Shown here piece by piece: positions 4,669 through 5,416 of a stretch of DNA of 5,416 nucleotides. Where the stretch lies: assembly GCA_009177225.1 (NCBI GenBank), contig WFLZ01000120.1:1-5416 (forward strand). Direction: 5' to 3'. Every line of letters starts with the position of its first letter. The stretch's first letter is position 1. Both the position numbers and the translations under genes were made by a program. This DNA is from Clostridia bacterium. Its GTDB lineage: Bacteria > Bacillota > Clostridia > Oscillospirales > Ruminococcaceae. The notes beneath the pieces were generated by a model. The model worked only from the letters and a program-made list of their open reading frames with translations, was not told where the DNA came from and made no database searches.

Positions 4669-5416
4669 ATGAGTAAATGCTGCGTTCTGAATTTTAAAAC
4701 ACGCAAGGGCAACGACTACATCATGGACGGAAATACGAATAATATCATTCCGGTCGATGAGCTTTTTCTGAAAGCTCTGCATCTTTTTGAAAATGACGAT
4801 GCCGATGCTGATTCCGTTGCAAATGCACTTATAAGCGAGGGAGCAGGGGAGAATGAAGCCCGCCGTGCTGCAAGAGTAGTATCGAAATACAAGGAACTCG
4901 GTTATTTCTACCGTGACGAGGAATACAAAGCAAAGAAAAGAAGATTCCAGAAAGATTTCGGTACAGACAGCATAACAGCTCTCTACAATAACGGAGTGAT
5001 GTTCCAGCTTATTCTCAATATGACAGAGGACTGCAATCTCAGATGCAAATACTGCTATCTGTCGGAAGTTTACGATTATACAAGAAACAGAACGTGCAGT
5101 ATGATGAGCTTTGACGTCGCAAAGGGTGCTATAGACAAGTTCATGGCTAAGATAAGAAAGACGATGACTTTCAATCCCGGAAAAAAGGCAGCCATAACTT
5201 TCTACGGTGGAGAGCCGCTCATGAATTTCAGCGTCATTAAAAAAGCAGTCGAGTACATAAATACGGAATACGCCGATGTCGATGTGCTTTACAACATCAC
5301 GACTAACGGAACGCTCCTCACTGATGAATACACCGAGTTCATGACCGACAACAATTTCGTCATTTCAGTGAGTTTTGACGGCTCGAAAGAGAACCACGAC
5401 AGGAACAGAGTTTTTG
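4669..5416 (+). CDS. Radical SAM peptide maturase, 5' part (runs off the window)
   Basis: The first 249 residues of a radical SAM enzyme are visible; the 3' end lies beyond the window. The [4Fe-4S]/SAM motif CNLRCKYC is at 122-129 (C122, C126, C129, spacing CxxxCxxC). It is followed by the GGEP motif (180-183), TTNGT (211-215) and SFDGS (235-239), the typical order in SPASM-type enzymes that modify ribosomal peptides. The ~115-residue N-terminal extension (MSKCCVLNFKTRKG and onward, with a Cys4-Cys5 pair) resembles the leader-recognition regions of peptide maturases such as those making thioether links. The SPASM domain itself would be outside the window. The ATG at 4669 has AAGGAT at 4660-4665 and no alternative in-frame start before the stop at 4630. 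The gene is visibly more G+C-rich than the agr genes. No precursor peptide gene is seen upstream. Substrate and exact subfamily are not determined; other anaerobic SPASM enzymes remain possible. Confidence 0.85.
   Translation, partial: MSKCCVLNFKTRKGNDYIMDGNTNNIIPVDELFLKALHLFENDDADADSVANALISEGAGENEARRAARVVSKYKELGYFYRDEEYKAKKRRFQKDFGTDSITALYNNGVMFQLILNMTEDCNLRCKYCYLSEVYDYTRNRTCSMMSFDVAKGAIDKFMAKIRKTMTFNPGKKAAITFYGGEPLMNFSVIKKAVEYINTEYADVDVLYNITTNGTLLTDEYTEFMTDNNFVISVSFDGSKENHDRNRVF

Noticed and set aside
1..5416. tRNA, rRNA, CRISPR arrays, riboswitches
   Set aside because: I saw no cloverleaf, regular spaced repeats or recognisable riboswitch core anywhere in the window.

Overview
The window reads as a low-GC Gram-positive anaerobe of the Clostridia, most likely a gut or rumen relative of Ruminococcus. 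This is an inference from the AgrD peptide type, the AT-rich agr-type genes, the strong Shine-Dalgarno sequences and the mix of IS630/IS110 elements with a radical SAM peptide maturase. No rRNA or other taxonomic marker is present.

Positions 1-3067 hold an agr-type peptide quorum-sensing locus. It starts with the tail of a truncated IS630-type transposase that runs straight into an AgrA-like LytTR response regulator. The regulator is cut by one in-frame TGA at 696-698, and its remaining LytTR half follows in the same frame to 836. An AgrC-like histidine kinase follows 11 bases later and ends at a strong hairpin terminator. Next come an AgrB-type peptide processing protease and a 51-residue AgrD-type pre-peptide (2912-3067) with a Cys-Leu-Trp-Ile-Thr core. 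agrB and agrD each have their own promoter. The two promoters are near-duplicates, 688 bp apart, with paired TCATACC direct repeats 22 bp apart followed by an extended -10. That is the expected layout of a LytTR-family (AgrA) target. The inferred circuit is: AgrD is processed and exported by AgrB, the cyclic peptide is sensed by the kinase, the kinase phosphorylates the response regulator, and the regulator activates both promoters. The nonsense codon in the regulator would break this loop unless it is a sequencing error or is read through.

Positions 3068-3317 hold no intact gene. They contain an imperfect inverted repeat spanning about 160 bp with TA at both outer edges, possibly a MITE.

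Positions 3318 to about 4610 hold an IS110-family element on the minus strand. Its transposase carries an amber codon and lacks its C-terminus. The roughly 190-nt leader upstream of the transposase has the position, size and a long bulged stem expected of an IS110 bridge RNA, with a consensus extended -10 at its outer edge.

From 4669 to the window end runs the first 249 residues of a radical SAM peptide maturase, visibly richer in G+C than the agr genes. Its leader carries a hairpin and a two-codon minigene. Whether this maturase belongs functionally to the agr locus cannot be decided here. The density of lesions (truncated IS630, nonsense codon in the regulator, nonsense codon and truncation in IS110) suggests a locus undergoing decay.
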